From Peromyscus leucopus (Eukaryota > Chordata > Mammalia > Rodentia > Cricetidae): DNA of 64,000 bases. Below are positions 23,216 to 35,966 of the stretch, one piece after another (the first letter of the stretch is position 1; the number at the start of each line of letters is the position of its first letter). The notes under the pieces are model-generated. The model was given only the letters and a program-made list of their open reading frames with translations, did not search any database and was not told the origin of the DNA. The translations under genes were made by a program, and so were the position numbers. The stretch covers positions 3,164,451 through 3,228,450 of the forward strand of contig NC_051076.1 in assembly GCF_004664715.2 (NCBI RefSeq), in the 5' to 3' direction.

Positions 23216-25499
23216 ATCCTTTTCTGTGTGTTTCAGAAAAGACGGTGACTTAGAAAGCAACATAGCTGCAAAAGACTACAGTAGGGGGTGGGAATTTGGG
23301 GAGAAAAGGCAAAGAATCCCACTAAGGTGATTATTCTACCGATCTCTTTAGCATGGCTGAAGGTGAGCCCATGTTCCTAGAGGTGGTCTCTTGGCAAGGC
23401 TTTGCCCAACTGGAATATGAGGTATCCATCCAGGCCAGGTATTATATTTTCTTAACCAGAAATAGTGTCCCTTAATAGGCTTAATAGGCCTTTGTTGTCA
23501 CCCTAACACAAACATTTAAATGAAATGAGTTGTCATTAAAGTAAGACTAGTCATCATCAATTATTTTCTTCTAGTCACATTCAGTTTTATAGTAATGTAG
23601 ACAAAATAATAGAGAGTTGAATTTTATGTTGGTTTTGTCCAATAAGTAAGTGAAGGTGTATGCAAAATGGTGACTCTTACAGTGGAGCACAAATCTAACC
23701 TAGCAAGAGACCAGTTGTGGCAGGTCCATGGATTTATAGGTACTGTGAGATACAGATTGTGAGAGACAAGACACTGGGGGTGAACTAGAAAGGTAGGACT
23801 TGTGGTTAAGTGGAATAGTTGAGCTTATGGAGAGGATACAGTTAGTGACAGCTCCAGGATAATCTATGGGCACTGGTGGAGTGGAGGACAAGATCATAGG
23901 CAAAGATAAGAAACTATGAGGCCAAGTATGTGAAGAAACAAAACAAAACAAAAACGTTTCTATCACCTTTGAAGTTGGTGAGGACTAAGATAAGAGGAGC
24001 ATTGGTGGAAGTGAATGTCAGCCAGGAGCTAAACCCATCAAGGACTGAGGAATGAAAGTGGGTGCTAAGAGGGAAGCCCAAAACCATGTGGGAGTGAGGA
24101 GCCTACTCTGATAGTATTCAGTGTAAGGAAGTTGAGGAACTGAATCCATTTAACTGCAATATATCTTCTTCTTCCATACTCTATTGAGAATAACTTAAAT
24201 TCTAAATAAGTCTTACAGTACTCAATCCAAAGCGCTGCCAGGACTGGTTCCATCTGAAAGCTACAGAGGAGGATCTGTTGATTTCTTCTACCTTATAGAG
24301 GCTGCTGGCATTTACTCTCTGGAGGCAGTAACTCTGATCTCTGTTCACACTATTCTCCATTTCTGATCTAGTACCGCCTTCTTGTAAGGATCCTTGGGAT
24401 TGTCAAACCCATCTTGATAGTCAGGATTACCTCCCCATTTCAACATTCTTGGTTTAATTTAATCAGCAAAGTCTTTCTGCCATACCACAGGTTCTGAAAA
24501 CAGAATGTGGACATTTTTGTAATCTTTGAATTCTTAATCCTGTTCCCTAAACTTGGCCTTCTATATTTGTTATTTCAAAAAGTACCACCATCCATCTCTA
24601 ATTAGGGGGCTATTTCTTGATTCTTCCCTCCTTGCCTCCCTCCTTCCCTTCCTTCTTTTTCTTCCTTTCCTCATCATCATTATTAAGAAGGGAACTGAAA
24701 TCCAGAGCAAACCCTGTTAAATCCATTCCTGGGATCTTATTAATTGTTCACCTGTCATCAAATCTCACTTGGATGATGGCAAGGACTGATCTCCCCCATT
24801 CATTACTGCAGTCTTAATGTAGGCTGAATAGCATTGACATTATATTTGTGAACAAAATCTTCTGAAAAGAAGCTGCATCTGGCTGTGAAAGAAAACTCCT
24901 GAAAGGTATCTGTGTTTGCAGAGACTGACTGGCTAATTATAATTTCAATATTGTGGAGGGATTGTAATGTTGAAGTCCAGAGGTTAATTACCTTATGTTC
25001 TTTTGGACTTCTGAAATAGCCATTCTTTGCTCCCTGTGTCAGAACTAACATCTGGGACAATAGATTAAACAAAACAAACAAATAAAGCAAGCAAGCAAAC
25101 AATAAGTAATCTTTTAGAATCTATTAACTTAGCAGGCAACTAGCTTCTACCAATCCAAAAACTAATAAGGGTGCAGTCAGATACCATCTCGAGCCTATGG
25201 AAAAGCACATTAGAGTACCCCCTTCTCTGATGTACCCACCAATGTATTTTAAACTTGATTTAAGACTTCCTCTGTTCTGTAAAACTATGAAACTTTGTGG
25301 AACTGCTTCCACGTTGGGACATGGAATTGTGTCCATATGTGTATAAATTTTATATCTGGTTAGCTCATTGCTTTAATTTTTGTTTCTGTGGCACGTTACA
25401 TCTGAATTCATCACAAGGAGATAAGTTCTTAACTGTATACTACACAGGGCCTGCAACTGCTGGCTCACCCTTGATTAGGCTCCACCCTTTCGATTTCTG
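23216..25499. other. Upstream flank of Crry; no gene seen
   Basis: Unique-looking AT-rich DNA with a pyrimidine-rich tract at about 24,622-24,690. I see no exon, RNA gene or young repeat. Confidence 0.55.
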
Positions 25500-25842
25500 A
25501 AAGAAAAAAAAAGGCGCGGGGGAGGGGTAGAGCGGTAAGGCCGGTTTATAGTCAACCCGCGTTCCCATAATGCCTTGTTTTCTTTGGAACCAAAGTACTT
25601 ATTAAGAAACATCCTGGAACTGACTTGCTAGGTTTTTTGTTCTGTGCCTGCATCCGTGAAGCGATCTCCCAGGAGAAATTCCACAGAAATCCCACGAACA
25701 AGTCGTAAACAAGACCCCGCCCAACAAGGGGAAGCTGTGGTCAAAACCTTTATTCCGGAACTCAGCGCCATTTCCCGCACCCTGGGCGGGGTTGCCTTCT
25801 CTGCTTTGCGGTTCTACAGCTCTTGAGACCCGTGTGAAGAAA
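25500..25842 (+). promoter_or_regulatory. Cr1l: Crry/Cr1l promoter and 5' untranslated region
   Basis: A local GC- and CpG-rich island in AT-rich surroundings ends at the Crry start codon. It has an inverted GC box CCCCGCCC (25,715-25,722), a palindromic ETS-type site TTCCGGAA (25,753-25,760), an E2F-like TTTCCCGC (25,771-25,778) and a GC box GGGCGGGG (25,784-25,791). No TATA box lies at a suitable distance, fitting a broadly expressed housekeeping-type promoter. The exact transcription start cannot be read from sequence. Confidence 0.65.
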
Positions 25843-25957
25843 ATGAAGGTTTCTGGGATCTCAAAGCGTCTGGGCACTGTGGGACGCCTTGTAGCTTTCT
25901 GCCAAGGCAGAGTCCAGCTGGCGGTCCTGCTGCTGTCCTTGGCGCCATCTACTTTAG
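25843..25957 (+). CDS. Cr1l: Crry/Cr1l exon 1: signal peptide
   Basis: The ATG at 25,843 opens 38 codons plus one base, encoding a basic N terminus and a hydrophobic stretch (VQLAVLLLSLAPSTLG) typical of a secretion signal. It matches the layout and several residues of the mouse Crry signal peptide as I remember it. The exon ends in phase 1 at a good donor (G/GTGAGC, GT at 25,958). Crry is the rodent membrane regulator that protects cells from complement by acting on C3b and C4b. Continuing past the donor, the frame stays open for 30 further codons to TAG at 26,049. Intron 1 is 9.8 kb. Confidence 0.85.
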
Positions 25958-28540
25958 GTGAGCCACGGGGAGGCGCGGGGAGGCAAGGATGCGCCCTGCA
26001 GCGAAACCCCCGGCAAATGGGCGCAGTGCAGACTCCAGCAGTGGTCTAGGGTCCCCTGGGGGTGCTCCTTTCTTGTGGGTGAGTGCAGAGCTCTCAACCT
26101 AGATTGTACTCAGCCGGTAGGAACGCTTGGTCTCCCACCTGCTGTCTGTACTGAGTGTGGAGTAAATTGTAGTGAAAGAAAGAGGTGTAGGGGTTAGGGG
26201 GGAGGGAGGACGTTGTGTAAACCTGCGAGATGCAATTTCTAATCCTAGAATTTGGTTGTGAGGAAAGTAAATATGCCTGTGTTTCCTCATCTGTGAAATG
26301 GAAATACTGAGTGTTTGTTTTTAAGGCGTTTTTACCCTGTTAGGAAAAGTAAGGAAACAGGACAGAATCCACTAACCAGAGTTTTATTAAGATAAGGGAG
26401 AGGGACAGATGTGCACAGGCCTGTGGAAAGACATGTGTGTGAAAGGGCCTGGGAATCATGGTGCCAGTTAATAAAGGTTGGGCTGCACCTGAGAACACAG
26501 GCCCACTTGGCTGTTCTGCCGATGCACATAGATCATGTGGTTACGTTGCACACTTTACCCAACCACATAAAGCCACGGTCCTGAGTCACAGGAGATGTTT
26601 GACCCGGAAATGACTAGGTGGAAGTGACTAGGTCCCTTGAAGCATGTGCGACCATGCCCATCCTTGGGGGCATGTTATGAATTTATATCACTGATGTCCT
26701 TCATGACATTGCTATTTAATTTGTGTCAAGTGTCTAACTCAAGTTCTGCTGCTTAATATATTTCTATCCTGGAGTCGTTATTCATGCATTTGCTCTGAAG
26801 GCCTAGACAAATAGGACTAGGGACTGTGTACTTTATCTTCTACCCCAAAACCTTATCTACTCACTTGAGTTCCCACTTTAAAGAAGATCCTCCCATTCCC
26901 AACCTAGGTTAGGATTTGAAGGGCGAAGAAGCCCCAGGATGCAATGAAATATTTGCAAGTAAAAAAGACTGTAGAACTTACATATTGCACTGTAGTGATG
27001 GTTAAGCACAAAATAGAGTGTCCATTTTACCCGCTATGGAAGTTCTAAGTTGCCTTCCTTCCTCTTCAGTAAGAACTTTCTTACAGAAAGACTTCCTTGA
27101 AGTCTTTTTGCATTGTTTAGACTCAGTGACATTTGAAATGACAGTCCTGTGTTTTTGCTCAACTGGAGGTTTAAGTTTTCCACTAGACCGATTACATATA
27201 TTAACTGAACCTAATTTTCTGAGAGTAGAGAAAAAACAAAATTTCTGCAAAAAGTTGTGCTTAAATTTTTATCTTCCTAGGCACACATAGTAACTGGACA
27301 GATGAAGATATATGATGAAATTTTATTTTTAGAAAAGAAGTATAGCAAGAGCATTGGGAATCTCCTATCAGTGCTTAGGGATCTTTGTGGCTTTGTCATC
27401 TTCTGGCTGAAATGTTGGGGCAGTTTTGCCATAGTTATAAACAGGCATTATCGTGTGCAAAGGAAACCAAGGTTATTATAGTAACCTTCAACTGTGACTC
27501 AAGCCATGGAGTGCTTTAGTCAACAGAGTTGAAATGAAGAGAATACCACTAGAATGCTCCCACTGGCCACAGCATTTTGTAATTTAAACAAAATATGGTG
27601 GAGAGCTTCACCTCAAAGGTATGTATACTCATAGAGAAATTGGTTCTGGATTTCCATTCTCTGTTACTTACAACTGAGGACCTTGGACCCAGCAAGTCAG
27701 TTAACAAGTATCCACATGTGTGCCTCTGAGAGCATTATCAAAATGTATGAAACAAAAATGGGCAGACTTGTGAGCAGCAATAAATAAACCCATCTTAGAG
27801 CTGGAAGCTTCAATACAGATGTATCATGGAAAAAAACAGTAAGGACACAGCAGAACTCAGCAACACCAGTATAACTGGCAAGTTTGGAATCCTCTCACAA
27901 CAGTAGAATATACCTTTTTCTCAGGCTCATACAGGCCATTCGTTGAAATAAACCACATTCAAGGCGGTAAAATGGCACAGTAGTTAAGTCTTACTAATAT
28001 ACTATTGGAGTTGGTAGACTCTGGCATGCCCTAAGGTACTCCTGTAGGATCATTTCTGTTAATTCTGCTACATGGAGAAGACAAAGGAAGGGAGTTAGAG
28101 TCTGTTTCCTGTACTTCATAATGCATCTCAGTTTCTGTATTCTCAGATGTGTAATTTATGGTTTATATTATCTAATGTTAGCCAAAATAACCTCACTCAG
28201 AAAAGCAACTTCCAACATGTCTTACACATCAGAAATACTCACTGAAGATGATTATAGTAAGAGTAATTCCAGAAAACAAGATTGCTGCATAGACTACCCC
28301 ATTATCTGCCTAAGGATACACACATACCTAAGTTGTATGTGAAAGGCACTCAGAGGAAGAAATGCTGTCAGATAAAAACCAGTAACAACAACAACAATCT
28401 AGAAAATATCAAGAATACTAGTTGAGATACAGCTTTATATACACTCCTATTAACAGAATCTGTGATAATATCTTGTCACTCAGTGTTAACTAATGATATT
28501 AAATCATTATGTCTATTAAAGTATTTAAAATTCTTATTCT
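25958..28540. other. Crry intron 1, first part
   Basis: After the GC-rich exon flank the intron is ordinary AT-rich DNA. No further exon, RNA gene or strong repeat is seen up to the B1 at 28,541. Confidence 0.6.
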
Positions 28541-28735
28541 AAGCCAGGTGATGGTGACACACACAATCTCAGTCCTCAAAGGCTGAGATAGGTGGATCTC
28601 TCTGAGTTTCAAGCCTCCTTGGTCTGCAGACGGAGTTCCAGGACAGCCAGGGCTACACGGAGAAACCTCTTGAAAAAAAACAAGATAATAGTAGTAATAA
28701 AATAATAGTAAAAATAATAATAAATAAAATAAAAT
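28541..28735 (+). repeat. B1 SINE with A-rich tail
   Basis: It reads 'aagccaggtgatggtgacacac', 'ctgagataggtggatctctctgag' and 'ggacagccagggctacacggagaaa', with an (AAT)-rich tail to 28,735. Confidence 0.85.
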
Positions 28736-29336
28736 CTTATTCCATTTGTATGGTATACTTTTAAATGTTTATGTATACCACATTTATAAGTTTATTTTTT
28801 TTTAATTTTGAGCTCTTTATTTTTACTGATAAAATTGCTTAAGCAAAATCTTCAAAGAATCTCTTCACTGAAGAGTAAAGTATGTAGACCAGAGTGTAAC
28901 TCAGGTTGACAGCTCATCCTCTCCAGCAAAGTCATGGAAGTGGTCATGAGTTCACAGTCGTGATGACTCAGGATGAGTAAGTCAGTGACTTAAATAGACC
29001 ATTTGAAAGGAGGTTATGTCATTCAGGACAAAAAAAAAAATACAATAAGATAACAATATACATACATGAGAACCGTTAAAAATTGTAACAGAAGGCTCAC
29101 CATATCATCAATTGTTAGCAATAAGTAAAGTAGCTAAATTTGTTATGTGCTGTTTACTGGCAGGTAAGGCACTACTCTTGGAAAGTGGTTCAGCATCGTA
29201 CCAAACAATTCCTATCATGTGACTTTGGATGTGTTTTAACTCCTTGGTTTTTTCCTTAAGAGAAATAGAAAATTGTGCCCAACAGACATCTTCATTAGTT
29301 TTTATAGCTGAGTGGTTTTTGTTTTGTTTGTTGTTT

Positions 29337-29570
29337 TTAGATTTTATTTATTTTTATTTTACCTATATTACTGTATATTAGTGTTTGCCTGCTTGTATGT
29401 CTGTGTACCATATGCATGCAGTGCATATAGAGGCCAGAAGAAAGCATTGCATTTCCTGAGACTGGAGTCACAGAAGAATGTGAGCTGCCATGTGGGTGCT
29501 GGAAATTGAACCTGGGTCTTCTGGAAAACCAGAAAGAGCTCTTAACTGCTGAACTATCTCTCCAGCTCCT
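29337..29570 (-). repeat. B3 (B2-family) SINE
   Basis: On the minus strand it runs from 'aggagctggagagatagttcagcag' through 'ttccagaagacccagg' to an A/T-rich end with AATAAA. It lies antisense in Crry intron 1. Confidence 0.8.
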
Positions 29571-32254
29571 TCAGCACTGCATTATTGGTTATAGGCAATA
29601 AGTGGAAACAATTAAAATGTCCTTCAGTTAAATTATGACATATTTATTTATCTAACTGAATATTTATCAGCCATGAAATACATGTAACCAAGGTGAATCT
29701 CAAAGTAATTACACTTTGTAAAGCTAGACCAATGAGAAAACAAAGACTGACATTTGTATGATAATTACATGACATTCTAAAAAGTTAAGTCTTTGTGGTT
29801 AAAAAGAGCAGGTTGGAAATACCCAGCTGAAGCAAACAGATGGATTATAAGGACAAAGGAACTTAGATATGAGGGAAATGCTTGTCTTTATTTCAGTGAG
29901 AGTTTCATCATGCATACATATATATCAAGTCATAAATTCATGTACTTTAAATGCCCTTCAACTATGCATTATATCTTAATGGATGCATAAAATTAACTTG
30001 AATGATGAAAGTTTTGATTTTATGAAGTGCCTGTTAATGCACCTATCATAGAAATAGCCATAATTTGAGGGATTGGTAACAGGAGGCAAAGGAAACTAGA
30101 TGACCTTTCTCTGTTGAAGGTTTATATGTACCCTTTCATTTGATCTGTTATACAAATTAATATTGTTATTATTACATATACTGTTTGTATGTACAACTCC
30201 AATAAGTGTAGATAATTAAAAGAAAGAAACATCTCTCTAAGAATAGTTCCAGTAAATTTCTGTATTGCTTTAGAACTCTTTCCAGCCTCTCCCTGGAAGC
30301 TTTGCTATAATGATCAGCTTCTCTTGCCTTTTTATTTGTTTGTTTTTCTTTTAATTGTATGCTGCACTTGGGATTGATTCCCTTGCCTGAGATTAATGGA
30401 GGAGACATTTGTCAGCATTGCATTCATCTTACATGTCAGCTAGAGAAAAGGTGAAAACATAATATTTGAAATCACAGAAACTTTCACTCAGTGGTTTTAT
30501 TGTTGTTATCACAGAGGTTTTCACGGGAATTATTTTTTTCACTTAGTAGGTTTTTTTATTTGTTTTTCCTCTTATATAGTAGTTCTCAAAGTGATATTAA
30601 CTTTGAAACTTAAAAATATATGGACTCTAACCAAGACTCTGCAAATGAGGGCTTTTTGGGACGTAGTCTGTTTGGACTCTTGATGGTACTTATTTTGCAG
30701 TATATCATTTATTTGTTCATGGCAGCAAAATACATCTACTGCTTGTAATTGGGTCCTAAGCTCTGGGCCAGGTATTTATTTAGAGGAACAAAAGATATTT
30801 GGTCTCTTACCTTCACATTATCTCTGATAGCTATTGAAAGAAATCCTATCAAAATCATGCATATTTAAATATCACAAAATATAATAATATTGATATAATA
30901 GTAAAAAGGATAATGGGTAAAGTAAGAACAGGTGGTTTAATTTTCATATTCTCAGGAGGTCAGGCAAATGGTATGTAAGCTGAGATGTGGAGGAAGAGTG
31001 AAAACTAGAGAGAAATAAAATGATCTCACCTAGGATGTGTTTAGGGATAGAGAATGAATGCATGTCTGGAAGAAACAGAGATGTAGGAAGCTGGAGCCTT
31101 GTAGGAAGTCAAGTTGAAGATGATGAAACACACATGTGAAAACACAGAACAGAACACCTATGGTTCAGTGGAGTGTGTGGGGACTGCCAAAGCCATTCTA
31201 ATATAGGAGACAAATTAGGAACATGAGCTTTTTTGAAGTGAATCCTCTACTTTAATACGAAATCCAGAGTTGGTCCCCATTCTAATAACTATTGTCAATA
31301 GGGAAAAAAAATCAGCCTTAGGAATTCTTACATCTGTTGATTTATGCTTAGGAACCATGATAAGAATTTATGAGATGTAAACAATAAATCCCAGGCTGAA
31401 TGTGGGATGTGTCATTCAGAAGATCTCTGAAATCATCAGTTGCAAAGGTGTTCCAGGGCTTTCCTGACAAAATAGGCTCATTTCCTACAAATTTTGACAG
31501 AAAAAAAAACTCTTGGAAATAATTATATATGCCCACTTTAGCTGCATACTGTAAAGTGATACTATTTTCTCTTTTATATGAATAACACAACTTACCAGAA
31601 CCCCTCTGTGTGTGTGATACTAGTAAATGTTTTACATACATTTCCTTTGATACTCCTAGGAAGCCTACTAAGTAAACAATGTCATCTTCTTCAAGAAGAT
31701 GAAGCAGAGACTGACATACTAAGCAGTTTGCCCAAGACATCAAAGCAGGAATGGAAGGACATTAGGTCCCAAAGTCTGGTCTCTCTGAATCTCTTATTTT
31801 CAATACTATGTCTTTCCAGTTTCATCTTGATACTGAAACAAATTCCCTGAACTTTATGGTCTTAAACAAAAGAAATGTGTTCTCTTATAGTTAAGTCTGG
31901 ATTCCCAAGTCTGGATCGCTATGTTGCTCTGTAGGCCAAAGAGGAAAATGAGTTTCCTTACTCTTTCCAGCTTCCAGATGCTGCCTACATCTCATGGCTC
32001 ATGGCTATTTGCTGTACTTCAAAGCCAGCAGCTTTGCATTTTCAAATATCCTTCCATCTCTTGCAAACCTCTTACCAAAGGACTACTGTAAATACATTTA
32101 GTGTTTATCCAGAAAATCCAGGGTAATCGGCAGATCTTAAAAGGTTTAGTAATACATACAAAGCCACTTTTTTTTTATGTATGTATCATAAAATGCCATG
32201 TTCACATTCTCTAGGGATTAGAACATGGGTATCTTTGGGAAGTAGTTACTTAGT
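29571..32254. other. Crry intron 1, middle; no gene seen
   Basis: Unique-looking intronic DNA. Open frames such as 31,348-31,743 have no recognisable domain and are overlapped by frames on the other strand. Confidence 0.5.
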
Positions 32255-32628
32255 GTATTACTTTTCTAGCTACTAGGACAAAATAACTAATGTAAATACT
32301 TTAAAGGAGAATAAACTTATTATGTTTTCAGAGTGTTCAGTCCATGCTGGTTGTGAAGGCATGGCAAATGGAGCCCCTCCATCTGCAGCAGTGGGGGACT
32401 ATAGCAGGTGGCTTCTTGCTTGGTAGCAGAACAGGAAACAGAGAGCACTGGCCTGACCCCAAAGTGGATATATCATTGAAAGTCATGCCCTTACTGTCCC
32501 ACACTTCCAGATTGGTCCCATGCCCCAAAGATTCTACCACCTCCCAAAACAGCCCCAACCACTGCAATCCAAGAGTGACAGTGATGGACATTTACATCCA
32601 AACCATAGATAGCAGTTCAGCCACATGA
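32255..32628 (+). repeat. Rodent interspersed repeat, type 2
   Basis: A structured repeat ('ttacttttctagctactaggacaaaataa...' to '...gacatttacatccaaaccatag') of a kind common in rodent genomes. Part of the same type appears at 46,022-46,272. I do not recall its library name. Confidence 0.45.
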
Positions 32629-33105
32629 GGGAGTCGATTGCCTTTAGCATCCAGCCTAGTAGCAAGTAACTGACATTCAGCAAACATCATACATTATCAG
32701 TACTGAAGATGAATAGCAGTGGTTTAAAATATACATTGTATTTAAATGTTTGATAGTAATAGAACAAAGGTTGGAAGTAGATGGAGTCAGCATTTCTGTG
32801 ATTCTTGTTGGGGAAATTATATTGTTAGTAGATGTTTATATATTGAGATCACGTTATTTTTGAAAGAAAAACAAAAGTAAAATAAAAGTAAGTAAGAATA
32901 TCAAATGTAATCTAATCAAAACAAAATGAAAGAACAGAAACACAAAAGACAGAAACAGTAAGATGGTAGATTTAACCTTAATTTTATTAAATATTAATAG
33001 TTCCTATTTAAAGAAGTTGTCATGTGACCAAATGTCTGAAATTATGGGCTAAGGGAGCATTGGAGCCATGGCAGACTCACAGGAATACTTTGAAAGTGTT
33101 AAGTT

Positions 33106-33480
33106 TGCTTTCTGTCGCTATGATAAACACAGTAACCAAACTCACTATGGGAGAAAAATAGGTTTATTTGGTTCACAGATTATAGTTCATCACTGAGGGA
33201 AGGATTCCAAGGCCGAAACTCAGGGATCTCAAGGGATTGGAAGCAGACATCACAAAGGAATGCTACTTACTAGCTTGTTCCCCTACAACAGATTCACCTG
33301 CCCAAGAACAGCATCACACACAGTGAGCTGGGCCCTCCTAAGTCAATCGTTAATTAAGAAAATGACCCCACAGACATGTACACAGGCCAGTCTTACAGAG
33401 GCAGTTTCTCAATTGAGGTTCCCTTTTCCCAGGTAACTCTAGTTTTTGTGTCAAGTTGAGAAAGACTCACCAGCATGGGA
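33106..33480 (+). repeat. Rodent interspersed repeat, type 1
   Basis: The sequence 'ctgtcgctatgataaacac...aggtttatttggttcacag...tcaattgaggttccc...tgtcaagttgag' belongs to a repeat also present at 53,515-53,995 and, in the opposite orientation, at 56,746-57,145. Confidence 0.6.
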
Positions 33481-34041
33481 AGATTTTAAAATTGCAATGA
33501 AAACAACAATTCTTGATTTCTTTCAGTTACTGTATGCACTACAAGAACTAGTTCAGAGTAGCTTGTGGCTCCAGAGATGGATTATTGTAGGCCAGAGTTT
33601 TGTAAACTTGGATTTTAACAGTTGCTATGGAAAGAGTACCACATGAAAATTAATTTGGAGCAGAAAATGAAATGGGCAGTTTCAGTTTGGTTCCAAGTTT
33701 TAAGATGTTACATAAGGCCTCAAAACTCTGCGTAATTGTGATATGGACCTATATTATTTGAACATATTTAATAAACAGAACTGTTAAATATTCTTTTAGA
33801 CTGTCATTAAAAATTGCTGAGACTCTAAAGACATTGTAGCCTAAGTTTGAAAAGTCTGTCATAATGACTCAACAGTAATACAAACAAAAGGAATAAGACA
33901 TATTTCAAGACAGGGCAGGTGAATATAAAAGGATGGAAAACACCATGTCAAAACAAACCAATGTAAAGCTTGTTAAATGGCATTATGATAGTATTGTCTT
34001 TAAATAAATATTATGTGTTTATATTTAAAATTATTGATACA

Positions 34042-34306
34042 GGGTAGGGGAGATAGCAATTAAAGTACTTGTACAGGGATGAGAACTCATGTTTAGATCT
34101 CCAGAAACTCGTGTTGATGCTGGGTGAGTGTGGCAGCCTCTGAAGGTATACACATGGGATAACCAGAGTAATTGACCAGCAAGACTAGCCATAACAGCAA
34201 GGTCTGGGTTTCACTGAAAGACTCTGCTTCAATGAGAAAATTGGAAGAGTTGATAGAGGATGATTTTCAACATCATCTCAGGCTTCCATGTGTGCACACG
34301 CACACG

Positions 34307-34350
<44 letters not shown>
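34042..34350 (+). repeat. B4-type SINE ending in (CA)n
   Basis: It has an ID/B2-like head ('ggggagatagcaattaaag'), the B4 middle ('gaccagcaagactagcc', 'tcactgaaagactctg') and a 3' CA-rich tail (34,296-34,350). Confidence 0.6.
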
Positions 34351-34351
<1 letters not shown>

Positions 34352-35311
34352 ATATGATCATGCAACCACACAATGCAAAACCATGAATATTTGTATTCAC
34401 ACCAAGCACAGTTAAATTACACACACACACATACAGACAATCAAATTAGAGATATTTTTTTACAATAGAGGTTAATCTTTCATAAAATATGACAGTTTAA
34501 ATTTGCAAGATCTAATGATACAATATATAAAAAGATAGGCATAATGAAAAGAAATAGACAAGTATATAACAAAATAGAATATTTGAACATGACTTTTTAG
34601 CATCTATAATAGAACAAGCAGACCCACCAAAGTCAGGATAAATATAAAATAATTTTAAACTAGCATACATACCAAAGCTGACCATATGCAAAATAAGATG
34701 CAATCAGTTTAAAAAATAGCTAGAAGTACGTTGTTCAAATTTTTTGTATGCCTTAATCCACCCCTTGTACTTGAATTAATTTATTAAGAGTATGGGAAGA
34801 AAAAGAAGTCATAACAAAAATGTAATATTTCTGAAGTTAAATTAAGGTGATATTTTCCCAACAGATAATTATTGATAACTTAATATTTGACACTAACTGG
34901 TAACTAAGTTAATTCTGCTAAGCCTTAAGGGAAGATAACTGAGTCTAGAAGTGAAATAAAAACATGTATCAGAAAATACATTCACAAAATGAAATAAAGT
35001 TTCTGTTTTTGAATTTTATTATTTTTCCCCCCTTGGCCAAAGTGTTGATCCATTCTTGAATGCCAGAGAGGAGGATCATGGGCCATTAGAGCTGGCTGGA
35101 CAACTGATAGTGATAAGGGTGATGCAATTCATGAGTATGTTTTGGTGCAGGAGAGAATGATGAGGGGGCATGGGATGGATGAAATCTAAGCTCAGGTACT
35201 CTGCCTGGCTGAAATTTGAAACCATGTGTTGGAGTTTCCCCCACTGTTAAAGACTACCTATATTATATTAATATGTTTTGTGTGAATTAAACTACATATA
35301 CATTGCTTTCA

Positions 35312-35465
35312 AAAAAAAAAAAAAAAAAGAGTAGAAGTATCCACAACTCCAGCTCCAGGGCATCCAACATCCTCTTCTGACCTCCAAAGGCACTGCATAC
35401 ATGTGATGCACACATATGCATTTTTAAGCACAAGAGTCATGATAAAATGAATAAATCTGAAAAAA
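35312..35465 (+). repeat. B2 3' part after an A tract
   Basis: An 18-base A run (35,311-35,328) is followed by the B2 3' half ('aactccagctccagggcatcc', 'ctctgacctcc-like', 'gcatacatgtgatgcaca') and an AATAAA-bearing end. Confidence 0.65.
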
Positions 35466-35643
35466 TTGTTCTTAAATCAGAGACATTATTCATAGATGCT
35501 AATTACAGTTATTTTAAAAGCTTATTATAAAAATACCCATTAAAGAATTCATTCCTCTTACTACTATTATTATTTTCCTTCTTTGATCACATCTATGAAG
35601 TATATTGGAGAGAAAGAAAAGGTGCACTAGAAGTTCTTCCGTT

Positions 35644-35712
35644 AAAAGTAATGTTGCAGGGGGGGGGGCGTTAAGAGGGAGAGGAGGGGATCGTGATGAG
35701 CAGTGGCTACAA

Positions 35713-35762
<50 letters not shown>

Positions 35763-35768
35763 TGTTGC
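35644..35768 (+). mobile_element. Small poly(A) retroposon next to the SCR1 acceptor
   Basis: A 97-bp insert (35,658-35,754) is flanked by perfect 14-bp direct repeats AAAAGTAATGTTGC (35,644-35,657 and 35,755-35,768). It consists of a G-run, about 45 bases of unidentified sequence ending in AAATAAA, and a roughly 40-base A tract. Target duplication plus A tract is the mark of L1-driven retroposition of a short or truncated RNA. The purity of the A tract means it is recent. It sits in Crry intron 1, ending 18 bases before the SCR1 exon. Source RNA not recognised. Confidence 0.85.
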
Positions 35769-35786
35769 TGTGGTCTCATTCTCCAG

Positions 35787-35966
35787 GCCAGTGCACAGAC
35801 CCACCATGGTTTTCATTTGCCAACCATATAAATAAAACTGATGAATCCAGTTTTCCCAGTGGAACATCTTTGATGTATGAATGCCACCCAGGATATTTCA
35901 AGAGGCAGTTCTCCATCATCTGCCAACAAAACTCAGACTGGACAAGTACTGAAGATATATGTATAC
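35787..35966 (+). CDS. Cr1l: Crry/Cr1l exon 2: SCR1 (CCP) domain
   Basis: 180 bases, phase 1 to phase 1, starting after CTCCAG. It encodes one complement control protein (sushi) module with its four Cys (GQC, YEC, IIC, DIC) and the conserved Trp (SDW). It aligns without gaps with mouse Crry SCR1 as remembered, including INKTDES (mouse INLTDES) and [12 protein letters not shown] is a likely N-glycosylation site. The oddity is at the 3' end: the family boundary requires the exon to end after the C at 35,966, but the following bases are ATAAGT rather than GTAAGT. Nearby GTs at 35,961 (in frame, two residues shorter) and 35,971 (immediate stop) are the alternatives. Confidence 0.85.

Noticed and set aside
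25792..26197. Overlapping open frames around Crry exon 1
   Set aside because: GC-rich promoter-proximal DNA is open by chance in several frames; only the frame from 25,843 has a signal peptide, family match and matching donor phase.
31348..31743. 131-codon open frame on the minus strand in Crry intron 1
   Set aside because: No recognisable domain, composition is unremarkable, and an overlapping frame on the other strand is similarly open; taken as chance.
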